DNA from: an uncultured Draconibacterium sp.
GTDB lineage: Bacteria > Bacteroidota > Bacteroidia > Bacteroidales > Prolixibacteraceae
Assembly (NCBI RefSeq): GCF_963677575.1
Contig: NZ_OY782038.1
Span: 1,054,001 to 1,118,000, forward strand
Direction: 5' to 3'
DNA length: 64,000 nucleotides
In this document: one piece after another, positions 42,551-50,368 of the stretch
Position numbering within the stretch: the stretch's first letter is position 1
Layout: every line of letters starts with the position of its first letter
Translations under genes and position numbers: made by a program
Notes under the pieces: model-generated
Told to the model about the DNA's origin: nothing
Database searches by the model: none
The model's input: the letters and a program-made list of their open reading frames with translations, nothing else

Positions 42551-44455
42551 ATGAAAACCATTGTTGCGCTATTTGAAACCGCTGTTGCCAACTACCCTGA
42601 CAATCCGTATCTCTGGGAAAAATCAAAAGGTGAATACAGGCCTACTACCTATAAAGAAACCCGCGAAAAAGTACTAAATCTGGCAGCAGGACTGATTCAA
42701 TTGGGCTTCAAAAAAAGCGACCGGGCTGCATTAGTTGCAGATGGCCGCAACGATTGGATTATTAGCGAATTGGGTATGTTGTACGCCGGAGGAATAAATG
42801 TTCCGCTTTCCATTCGGTTACAAAATAACGAGCTGGCATTCCGCATAAAACACAGCGGAAGTAAATACATTTTTGTATCGAAATTACATGCCGAAAAAGT
42901 AGAAGCAATTCGCAACGAACTACCTGAACTGGAAAAAGTAATTTACATTGATGGCAAAGAAAATCCGGGAGAAAATGACATTAACTATGAGGAGTTGGTT
43001 GCTGCCGGAGCTAAATTCAGAAAAGAAAATACTGAGCTGACAGAACAAATATGGAAAGGAATTGAGCCAAACGATGTAGCCAACATTTCTTACACTTCGG
43101 GAACTACAGCCGATCCGAAGGGGATTATGCTAACACACCTGAATTATGCAGCAAATGTTGTACAATCGAACTCACTTCTTGATTTACAATCCGACTGGAT
43201 AACGCTCGCTATTTTGCCGTGGGATCACGCATTTGCGCACACAACCTGTTTGTACGTATTTATGTACAAAGGTGCCAGTATTGCATCTGTTGAGATTGGA
43301 AATTCGCCAATGGAAACCCTTCGAAATATTCCCAAAAACATCCAGGAGATTAAGCCGACACTAATGATGAGTGTACCTGCTTACTCAAAAACATTCAGGA
43401 AAAATATTGAAGCGGGTATTCGCAAAAAAGGTGAATTCCTGTATAAAATATTCCAGTTTGCATTGAAAGTAGCATACGCACACAACGGCTATGGCAATAA
43501 CCGTGGCAAGGGTTGGCGATTCTTTCTTAAACCACTTTATTGGCTTTTCGATCAGATTCTGTTTGCAAAAGTACGCGATGGTTTTGGTGGCAACCTGAAA
43601 TTCTTTATCGGCGGCGGTGCTTTATTAGATGTGGAGCTACAACGATTCTTTTATGCTGTTGGATTGCCCATTTGCCAGGGTTATGGTCTTACCGAGGCTG
43701 CTCCCGTAATTTCATCAAATGTGCCGCACGACGTTGTTTTTGGTTCTTCAGGAAAATTGGTAAAAAACCTTGAAATCAAGATCATCGATGATGATGGAAA
43801 CGAAATGCCAACCGGGCAGAAAGGCGAAATTGCCGTAAAAGGCGATAATGTAATGTTAGGTTACTGGAACAATCCAACGGCAACTAACGACACCCTTATT
43901 GACGGCTGGTTACACACCGGCGATATGGGCTACATGGGAAAAGATGGTTTCCTTTATGTACTCGGGCGTTTTAAGAGCCTGCTGATTGGCAATGATGGTG
44001 AAAAATATAGTCCTGAAGGTATTGAAGAGGCACTCGTTGATCAATCGCCATACATTCAGCAGATAATGTTGTATAACAACCAAAATCCATACACTATTGG
44101 AATGGTAGTTCCCGATATGGAAGCCATTAACCGCGAGCTAAAAAACCGTGATATCGAAAAAAGCAGCGACGAAGCGGCAATAGTAGCAATTGAGATTATT
44201 CAGAAAGAAATCAATGAATACAAAAAAGGAGGAAAGTACGAAGGAGAATTCCCTGAGCGTTGGCTACCGACAACGATATCAATTTTACCAGAGGCATTTA
44301 CCACCGAAAACAAAATGCTGAATGCCACCATGAAAATGGTACGCGACAAGGTAACGGCTTACTTTGCCAAGGAGCTGGAGTTTTTATATACGACTGAAGC
44401 CAAAAACAACGTTAACCCAATGAATATTGAGGCTGTAAAAAACTGGCTGAAATAG
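42551..44455 (+). CDS. Long-chain acyl-CoA synthetase (AMP-binding)
   Basis: 634-residue adenylate-forming enzyme that activates fatty acids to acyl-CoA. The P-loop motif SYTSGTTADPKGIMLTH is at about 182-198, YGLTEAAPVISSN near 378, and HTGDMGYMGKDGFLYVLGRFKSLL near 457 with the catalytic C-terminal region. It keeps the long N- and C-terminal parts of the bacterial FadD15-like group. No signal peptide or clear membrane helix. It stands alone; downstream 210 bases contain only a CACAAAG-type repeat fragment and no gene. Confidence 0.93.
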   Translation: MKTIVALFETAVANYPDNPYLWEKSKGEYRPTTYKETREKVLNLAAGLIQLGFKKSDRAALVADGRNDWIISELGMLYAGGINVPLSIRLQNNELAFRIKHSGSKYIFVSKLHAEKVEAIRNELPELEKVIYIDGKENPGENDINYEELVAAGAKFRKENTELTEQIWKGIEPNDVANISYTSGTTADPKGIMLTHLNYAANVVQSNSLLDLQSDWITLAILPWDHAFAHTTCLYVFMYKGASIASVEIGNSPMETLRNIPKNIQEIKPTLMMSVPAYSKTFRKNIEAGIRKKGEFLYKIFQFALKVAYAHNGYGNNRGKGWRFFLKPLYWLFDQILFAKVRDGFGGNLKFFIGGGALLDVELQRFFYAVGLPICQGYGLTEAAPVISSNVPHDVVFGSSGKLVKNLEIKIIDDDGNEMPTGQKGEIAVKGDNVMLGYWNNPTATNDTLIDGWLHTGDMGYMGKDGFLYVLGRFKSLLIGNDGEKYSPEGIEEALVDQSPYIQQIMLYNNQNPYTIGMVVPDMEAINRELKNRDIEKSSDEAAIVAIEIIQKEINEYKKGGKYEGEFPERWLPTTISILPEAFTTENKMLNATMKMVRDKVTAYFAKELEFLYTTEAKNNVNPMNIEAVKNWLK

Positions 44456-44665
44456 ATCGATAACACAAAGACACCAGGCCACAAAGGCTGAGCAATGTTT
44501 TGAGTTTATTGAAAGCTGCGTTTAGTAATCAGTCGCAGTTTTCAGTGAACACTACTACGATTTACAATTTAACAGTTTTTCAATTTAACCATTCTTTCTG
44601 CTGCAGAGAAGAAAAATCTGATTTGCAGTTTGCAATCTCAAAATCTCAGTGCTCAATTTGTCCCG

Positions 44666-46888
44666 CTATTCTTCCACAAAATACCGCAGCTGATCGAGCA
44701 TTATCGGCACATCATCTTTATCAATTCCCAACTCAATTAAGTAAGGTAAATCTTCGTGGAAAACCTCGAAAAACTCGCGCTCAGTAAATTCTGTTTTTAC
44801 AATCGACTGTTTATAATAATCAAGCGCCACTTTTCTATTACCCAAGCACCATTGCACGTGCCCCATATTCATCAGGTCGTGTTTGTTCGGACTATCGTCA
44901 ATCAGTTTTGAAAAGTATTTCTCTGCCTGCTCAAATTTGCCTGCCACCAACGAACACCAGCCAATAGGTTTCCACACCTTTTTATTCTCCGGCATCAGGT
45001 ATTCCACCTTAAAATAGGTTTTTAGCGCCTCATCAAAACGTTCCAATTCAAGCAAACAGTGGCCAATATTCAACTGAACATTTAAATTATCTTCATCCAG
45101 TACTTCCACCTCGCGGTAATATTCCAGTGCTTTTTGAGGCTGTTTTAAATTGCGGTAACACAATGCAATTTTGTTCAGGTTCCATTTCCTATTCAGTTCA
45201 AAAAGTTCAGCACTTTTGTATGCTTTTAGCGCCTGCTCAAAATCGCCCAACTTCTGATAGCAATAACCCAGTTTTTGGAACAACTCCCCGCTCTTTTCCT
45301 CGCTTAGCAGGTAATTAAAAACCTCGGCGGCCTCGTTGTAATAGTTTTTCGAAAAATAATATTCGGCAATATTCCGAGCAATAGTTGCATCTTCTTTAAG
45401 TATTTCACCAAGTGTCTGTTTATTATGGAAATCGAAACGCCAACTAAATATATCTTCAAAATCGTTTTTTCGCGGATGCAGTTTAAAAAAGCGGTACAAA
45501 TCCTGAATATAAAGATTTGAAACATAAGCCGCTTTTTTTCCCGGGTCAGTTAACGCCTCATCGTTTTGCAGTTCATCGAACTGCTGCATTTCAGCCTTTA
45601 ATCCTTCGGCCATAAACTCGCGATTTTCGGCCGGAATATTTTGCAAACTAAAGCAAAACGAATATTTATCGGAGTTACACAATACCGGAGCCACAGCAAT
45701 GGCTTTCAGAAACTGATCGGTAACCGAATCGGCACGATTAACCACAAAATCAATCTCAGGGTTTTTCGTAAAAAACGGCATAAACCAGTTTGCAAATTCG
45801 CTAAAGAACGGGAACATTTTTAGCATGGCAAACGAGCTCATAAAAACATCGGCTCCTTCCATTTGGAGCTCCGAAAACTCTTCCATTTTATTCATCAGTC
45901 CCGGCGAATCCTCAAATATCTTTTCCCATTCCGGGTTTTCATCGTCTCCAAGCGAATCGTCCATCAAACTGTCGAGGTTGATCTTGTCCTTTAAATTAGG
46001 ACTTATCTTTATCATCTCAGGAATGATTTCATCAGTAATTTTCTTCTGAATTTTCTCCGTCTCCTTACTCCTGATAAGTTGAATAATAACCTGCTCCAGA
46101 TTTTGTTTGAAATCAGGATTTTCATTTAGCAATTTCAGTCGGCCGGTAATCGATGGATAGTACGGCAAGCGACTGTCGTAGCGGTAAAAACCAATGAGTA
46201 AACCAACAATCGCCCGTTGGTTTATCTCCATTTCCTCGTGTTCATAAGCATTAAAAAGTACCGAAAATTTAGCCTCATCGAAGTAACGCAACAAACTCAA
46301 CAATACTGCCGATATGATGAATGACTTATACGATTTTTCAATTAGTTCGCTGTTTAAAAAGGCTTTTAGAAATTTGCGGTGTTCATCGTTTAATTCGTTC
46401 TGAAACCATAAAGAATTAAACAAAATTACCATTTTTTGCTGATGATCGCGCGCGCTGATCCGATTAGAAGACTGTTGCACATCGGCATCGTCAACCAACG
46501 AAACCAGTTGTTCCTGCAGATAAAAATCTTCCAGCTCGTTTAAAAGTGTATTAAATTGTTCCGACGATTTGAATCCACGTTTTTTCTCATATGCAACCGA
46601 CGAAGACATTTTTAACCTAACCTCATCATAAATTTTGTCGCATAGCTCAAAAACAGAAACAATCAGCTTCCGATATACTTTTTGGCGCTCAGGATCCTGA
46701 ATTCCTTCAACCGTATACTTTAACATGTAGCTGTAGTTCTGCTCCAGGTTGCGCCATTCATCGAGGTGAATAAGCAAGCCGCTTTCGTGGATAAGATTCT
46801 CCAGCAAATCAAAGGCAGGTTTTAGTTTCCGCTCAGCCAGATGCTGACAGATGGTATCGTATTTTATTTTAAGGTCTTTGTCGTTCAT
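44666..46888 (-). CDS. Large TPR-repeat protein
   Basis: 740-residue all-helical protein without signal peptide. Residues 1-500 are helical with no family I recognise. Residues about 525-690 hold at least four tetratricopeptide repeats (for example YYNEAAEVFNYLLSEE, FEQALKAYKSAELFEL, PQKALEYYREVEVLDE, FDEALKTYFKVEYLMP). Probably a cytoplasmic scaffold. Upstream lies the mirrored TCCTGCR array, whose nearest edge is 116 bases from this start, so the array could influence this promoter; no standard -7 box was spotted. Confidence 0.8.
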   Translation of the reverse strand: MNDKDLKIKYDTICQHLAERKLKPAFDLLENLIHESGLLIHLDEWRNLEQNYSYMLKYTVEGIQDPERQKVYRKLIVSVFELCDKIYDEVRLKMSSSVAYEKKRGFKSSEQFNTLLNELEDFYLQEQLVSLVDDADVQQSSNRISARDHQQKMVILFNSLWFQNELNDEHRKFLKAFLNSELIEKSYKSFIISAVLLSLLRYFDEAKFSVLFNAYEHEEMEINQRAIVGLLIGFYRYDSRLPYYPSITGRLKLLNENPDFKQNLEQVIIQLIRSKETEKIQKKITDEIIPEMIKISPNLKDKINLDSLMDDSLGDDENPEWEKIFEDSPGLMNKMEEFSELQMEGADVFMSSFAMLKMFPFFSEFANWFMPFFTKNPEIDFVVNRADSVTDQFLKAIAVAPVLCNSDKYSFCFSLQNIPAENREFMAEGLKAEMQQFDELQNDEALTDPGKKAAYVSNLYIQDLYRFFKLHPRKNDFEDIFSWRFDFHNKQTLGEILKEDATIARNIAEYYFSKNYYNEAAEVFNYLLSEEKSGELFQKLGYCYQKLGDFEQALKAYKSAELFELNRKWNLNKIALCYRNLKQPQKALEYYREVEVLDEDNLNVQLNIGHCLLELERFDEALKTYFKVEYLMPENKKVWKPIGWCSLVAGKFEQAEKYFSKLIDDSPNKHDLMNMGHVQWCLGNRKVALDYYKQSIVKTEFTEREFFEVFHEDLPYLIELGIDKDDVPIMLDQLRYFVEE

Positions 46889-47003
46889 TGCTTATCAAAG
46901 TTACTTGAAAGACGATAGATAATCAAAAAGCTTTCCAAGAATTGTTTTCGGCGGATTTGTCGTAAAATGAGCTTGGGGGCTGACAAAGTTTCAAAAAAAG
47001 GCG

Positions 47004-47242
47004 TCCTGCGAACTTTTCTTTCGTCCTGCAGCGCTTTTGCAGAATCCTACAGCCTATTCAGGCGTCCTGCGGCTGTTTTATGAAAACCTGCAACACTTTT
47101 GGGCGTCCTGCAATACCATTTAGCTCTCCTGCGCCGCAGGAAAGGGTAAAACTGATGCAGGACGATACAAATCTCTGCAGGGTGGTCAGAAAGTCCGCAG
47201 GATTAGTAAAATCCTTGCAGGAAGGGTAAATTCATTACAGGA
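47004..47242. repeat. Mirrored, helically phased array of 13 TCCTGCR units
   Basis: Seven 7-mers read TCCTGCR on the plus strand, starting at 47004, 47024, 47045, 47065, 47086, 47106 and 47127 (steps 20,21,20,21,20,21). Six read as the complement, starting at 47135, 47156, 47176, 47196, 47216 and 47236. The innermost two make a perfect 7-1-7 palindrome centred on 47134, and the next pairs mirror it to within 0-2 bases. Nine of 13 match exactly; variants are at 47045 (TCCTACA), 47086 (ACCTGCA), 47176 (CCCTGCA) and 47236 (TCCTGTA). Spacers of 13-14 bases are all different. The step is close to two DNA turns, placing all motifs on one face. Confidence 0.9.
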
Positions 47243-47255
47243 ATAAAGAAGCTAT

Positions 47256-47284
47256 GCCCTTAGCGGCTTGGAACCGCTTAGGGC
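47256..47284. repeat. Hairpin similar to one at 61523-61551
   Basis: GCCCTTAGCGG (47256-47266) and CCGCTTAGGGC (47274-47284) pair with one mismatch. The core AGCGGCTTGGAACCGCT nearly repeats, inverted, at 61523-61551, so this is a dispersed intergenic element. It sits between the array and the Cas2-like stop codon and could act as a weak terminator. Confidence 0.6.
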
Positions 47285-47362
47285 TCAAAAATTCCAATTC
47301 ACAGAACATATGTAACAAAATAAACTTATCATTTTCCAACAACTATAGAATTGCTTACCTTA

Positions 47363-47659
47363 CTACCAATTATTCTTTAACCAATTGAACATGTTTCTTT
47401 TCTCTCCCTTTGGACCAAAACCAGCCCACGTTCCTTCTCCTTCTTTCATCTGAAAAATCATATTATACTTATTATCAAAACATTCCTTAACTTTATCGCG
47501 AATATCAGTGACATTTGATTTTCCATTAGTATCAATAAGTAACCATGTATTTTTCAAATAATGCCACCATGCAAACTCTTTAGACTTAATATATTTGATA
47601 AAATTCTCGTCTTGTTCTTCTGTTGAATCATCAATACATACGATATATCTCTTCTCCAT
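47363..47659 (-). CDS. Small Cas2/SinR-like ferredoxin-fold protein
   Basis: 98 residues. The predicted order strand (YIVCID), helix, strand (the WWHYLKNTWLLID stretch), helix (VTDIRDKVKECF), strand (YNMIFQM) and a closing WAGFGPKG with a Trp-rich tail matches small stand-alone proteins that databases name SinR-like and that share the Cas2 ferredoxin fold. No cas1 or CRISPR array is nearby. Asp residues after the first strand (IDDS) could be an active site, but that is not certain. Its start overlaps the stop of the two-TM gene by one base, so the two are translationally coupled. Function unknown; defence or toxin-type activity is a guess. Confidence 0.6.
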   Translation of the reverse strand: MEKRYIVCIDDSTEEQDENFIKYIKSKEFAWWHYLKNTWLLIDTNGKSNVTDIRDKVKECFDNKYNMIFQMKEGEGTWAGFGPKGEKRNMFNWLKNNW

Positions 47660-48021
47660 TACTTATCCTCCTTTTTACTAGATACACCAAGCATGGAATC
47701 TTCGGACCTTGTGCTACTTCCTAATATTCCAGCATTACTGTCTCCATAAACCCCTTTTTCTATAGCCATTTTTTGGATAGAAAACTTTTCGCTTCTTATC
47801 GCATCCTTATCTGTAAACAAACAATAAATATATGTTGCCAAGTATAAAAGAATACATATACCTACACAAATTGCTCCTGCAGCAATTGACCAGCGAGGAC
47901 CTTGAACCTGAACCAGTAAAACAATACCAATAATCAAAATCGAAATAATCCAAGACAGTGGTTTTAAAATGGTAGATTTAGCACCACTTGCACCAGTTTG
48001 TAACAGTAATTCTTTAAGCAA
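47659..48021 (-). CDS. Two-TM membrane protein coupled to the Cas2-like gene
   Basis: 120 residues with two hydrophobic helices (about 24-42 and 48-70) joined by a very short loop, then a polar C-terminal tail rich in Ser/Gly/Asp. No family recognised. No ATG is available in frame: the open stretch upstream reaches a stop near 48052, and the likely start is TTG at 48021. On the minus strand TTG, 23 bp, TATTTTTG (complement of 48074-48107) is a good promoter 53 bases upstream. The arrangement (small 2TM protein plus small soluble partner) recalls effector/sensor pairs, but this is inference. Confidence 0.55.
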   Translation of the reverse strand: MLKELLLQTGASGAKSTILKPLSWIISILIIGIVLLVQVQGPRWSIAAGAICVGICILLYLATYIYCLFTDKDAIRSEKFSIQKMAIEKGVYGDSNAGILGSSTRSEDSMLGVSSKKEDK

Positions 48022-48500
48022 AACATTAACAGGCAGGCATAAGAGAATTATAAATTATGATAGTTTAACTATTCAAAAATAAAAAACTTCTTGTAAAGTT
48101 TTCACAACAACCGGGCTGAATGCCCAATTTATATCAACCTAACGGCAAAGCGAATGCGGCGCCCTGGGAAACCAACAGCCGGTTCTCCCATTGCCCTGAA
48201 AGGCAATGGTATTAAGTTAATACCAATTTGAATATATAATGTTGCATTGGAAGCACCTTTATTTTTCGTTTAATTGAGGCGAAAAATTTTAACATAGCCA
48301 AAGTTACGTTACAATTTTTCAACGATGAGAAAACGGAAAAGAACAAGCTTATATGTGGCATTATGTGTTCAATTTGGTATAAGATCATCTATCCCGACGC
48401 TTTCAGGTGCTTTGCACGCTGAAAGGTCTTATCTGAACAGAAACCTGACAGCGTCGGCAGACCTGTCAGCGTTTAAAAAAGCTCAACTAAAACCTGAAAA
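48022..48500. other. 479-base gene-free stretch with several hairpins
   Basis: Beyond the promoter it holds CCATTGCC (48188-48195) / GGCAATGG (48202-48209), the perfect palindrome GGTATTAA-G-TTAATACC (48208-48224), CTTTCAG (48400-48406) / CTGAAAG (48419-48425) and CTGACAG (48445-48451) / CTGTCAG (48463-48469). A 93-codon rightward frame from 48325 runs into the AmpG-like gene antisense and has no family-like sequence. These look like dispersed intergenic repeats. Confidence 0.6.
48074..48107 (-). promoter_or_regulatory. Promoter of the 2TM / Cas2-like pair
   Basis: Minus strand: TTG (complement of 48105-48107), 23-bp spacer, TATTTTTG (complement of 48074-48081), a perfect -7 match. Confidence 0.55.
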
Positions 48501-50339
48501 TTATTCTTTCTCCTTAATCCCAAACTTCGGATCAACCTTTACAAACGGCAGTACCAAAAAGATTGGGATGGTACAGATCATCACCCAAACAAAGAAACTT
48601 TGGTAACCTATTATTTCCTGTAACCAGCCGCTTAACATTCCCGGAATCATCATTCCCAGCGCCATAAAACCGGTTGTAATAGCGTAATGTGCGGTTTTAT
48701 GCTTTCCTTCCGAAACGTAAATAGAGAAGAGCATATAAGCCGTAAATCCAAAGCCGTAACCAAACTGCTCAATAACCACAGCAGCCGAAATCCACCACAA
48801 GGATGTTGGATTAAACCACGACAGCAACAAATAACAAAGATTAGGCAGGTTAATGGCCAGCGCCATCCACCACAGCCAGTGTTTTAGTCCTTTGCGTGAA
48901 GCCACAATTCCTCCTAAAATACCGCCAATCGTGAGCGAAATCATTCCGGCTGTTCCGTACACCAAACCCAAATCGCCGGTAGTAATTCCCAGTCCTCCGG
49001 CTTCGCGGGCATCAAGCAAAAACGGCGAGGCCATCTTTACCAGTTGCGATTCGGCCAATCGGTATAACAAAAGGAACAACATAATCGATACGATTTCCTT
49101 TTTGCGGAAAAAAGCTGCAAAGGTTTCGAAGAACTCGCCCATCACACTTTTGCCTTCGGTTTTGTTGGCAACATCGCTGGCAGGATGCGGCAATGCAAAA
49201 CGGTGATACAACGAAAAGACCACAAACAACACGGCAATACAAGCCATAACTACCAGCCAGGCAAAGCGTATATTCCCCGAGCGGCCAACAAAAGTTGCCT
49301 GCGTGGCTTTCTTCAGTTTCGGATCGAGCTGAACCACGGCAAAAGCAGGTTTGTCCCAGTTCGTTTCGTTGAACACATAACGGTAAGTTTTTACCAGTTT
49401 TATGCTGGCATCGCCTTTTTCGTAACCAAAATTCAGCACCACCTCTTCGCCGGCTTCTGGTTTGGTTGAAAGCTGAATGGGAATGATAGCCAGGTTGCCA
49501 ACTTCCGAACTCGGGTCAACCGTTTCTTTATTGAATTTTTCTTTTAGTGTTTCTTTTAAAGGTGTAGCCACCTTCCTTTTCCACCAACCTTCATCTTCCT
49601 CCACCGGAATTTCGCTGGCATAAAAGTTATTGTTAATGTTCCAGTCATCCACACTTTTCTTTATGTCAGCCGCCTGGTCTTTTGTTACCAAACCAATGGG
49701 GACTTTCACCTCGTTTTCCGAAACAAAATAAATATCGCCAGCTTCGTGCAACTGCTGATAGCTTTCAGGATTAAAAGAAATTTTCTGAACAGCAATATTC
49801 TGAGCAGTTACATTCACTTCGAGCGGTTCCAATCCTGTCGCGGTTTCCAAAGCTCCGGCAAGAATAACCAAAAGCCCCTGCCCGGTTAGCATGGCAAAAC
49901 GATAAAAGGTACTTCTGATGCCCACAAAAAACGACTGATCGCCCTGGCTCAATCCCAGCATATAAAAACCATCGGCGGCAATATCGTGTGTTGCCGAGCT
50001 AAAAGCCAGCAACCAGAAAAACGCGAGCGTATACTGAAAAAAATTACTGACAGGAATGGTAAACGCCACACCCGCCAGCCCAACGCCAACCACCAACTGC
50101 ATAATTACAATCCAAAAGCGCTTGGTTTTCAGGATATCGACAATCGGACTCCACAACGGTTTAATCACCCATGGCAAATACAACCAGCTGGTGTATAAAG
50201 CAATGTCGGTATTTGAAATTCCCAGTCGTTTGTACATAATCACCGAGAGGGTCATTACAATTACGTAGGGTAATCCTTCTGCAAAATAAAGTGTTGGAAT
50301 CCAAAACCAGGGATTGCGTTGTGTTTTTGTTTTAGCCAT
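48501..50339 (-). CDS. ampG: AmpG-like muropeptide permease with large periplasmic insertion
   Basis: 612-residue MFS transporter of the AmpG type, which imports anhydro-muropeptides from the periplasm. The start FWIPTLYFAEGLPYVIVMTLSVIMYK and DIAADGFYM near 118 are typical. An insertion of about 185 residues (about 168-355) sits between helices 5 and 6, which places it in the periplasm; it looks like one or two beta-rich domains. E. coli AmpG is 491 residues and lacks it. It is the last gene of the leftward recycling operon, 29 bases after the GH9 fusion. Confidence 0.85.
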   Translation of the reverse strand: MAKTKTQRNPWFWIPTLYFAEGLPYVIVMTLSVIMYKRLGISNTDIALYTSWLYLPWVIKPLWSPIVDILKTKRFWIVIMQLVVGVGLAGVAFTIPVSNFFQYTLAFFWLLAFSSATHDIAADGFYMLGLSQGDQSFFVGIRSTFYRFAMLTGQGLLVILAGALETATGLEPLEVNVTAQNIAVQKISFNPESYQQLHEAGDIYFVSENEVKVPIGLVTKDQAADIKKSVDDWNINNNFYASEIPVEEDEGWWKRKVATPLKETLKEKFNKETVDPSSEVGNLAIIPIQLSTKPEAGEEVVLNFGYEKGDASIKLVKTYRYVFNETNWDKPAFAVVQLDPKLKKATQATFVGRSGNIRFAWLVVMACIAVLFVVFSLYHRFALPHPASDVANKTEGKSVMGEFFETFAAFFRKKEIVSIMLFLLLYRLAESQLVKMASPFLLDAREAGGLGITTGDLGLVYGTAGMISLTIGGILGGIVASRKGLKHWLWWMALAINLPNLCYLLLSWFNPTSLWWISAAVVIEQFGYGFGFTAYMLFSIYVSEGKHKTAHYAITTGFMALGMMIPGMLSGWLQEIIGYQSFFVWVMICTIPIFLVLPFVKVDPKFGIKEKE

Positions 50340-50368
50340 GTTGGTTTATCGGTTTTAGTTGTTGAATT

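Larger units (their letters stand above)
46889..47362. other. 474-base gene-free stretch carrying the TCCTGCR array
   Basis: Holds the mirrored array (47004-47242) and a hairpin (47256-47284). The first 110 bases next to the TPR gene and the last 75 bases before the Cas2-like stop contain nothing I can assign. No frame longer than 60 codons covers the array; unit steps of 20 and 21 bases break any reading frame. Confidence 0.8.

Noticed and set aside
47004..47242. CRISPR array
   Set aside because: The repeated unit is only 7 bases with 13-14-base gaps and half of the units are inverted. CRISPR repeats are over 20 bases and all face one way. There is no cas1.
47363..47659. Calling the 98-residue protein a true Cas2
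   Set aside because: The fold order fits, but no cas1, no repeats of CRISPR type and no clear Cas2 catalytic pattern are present, so only Cas2/SinR-like is justified.
48325..48606. 93-codon rightward frame
   Set aside because: It covers intergenic hairpins and then runs antisense through the end of the well-supported permease gene.
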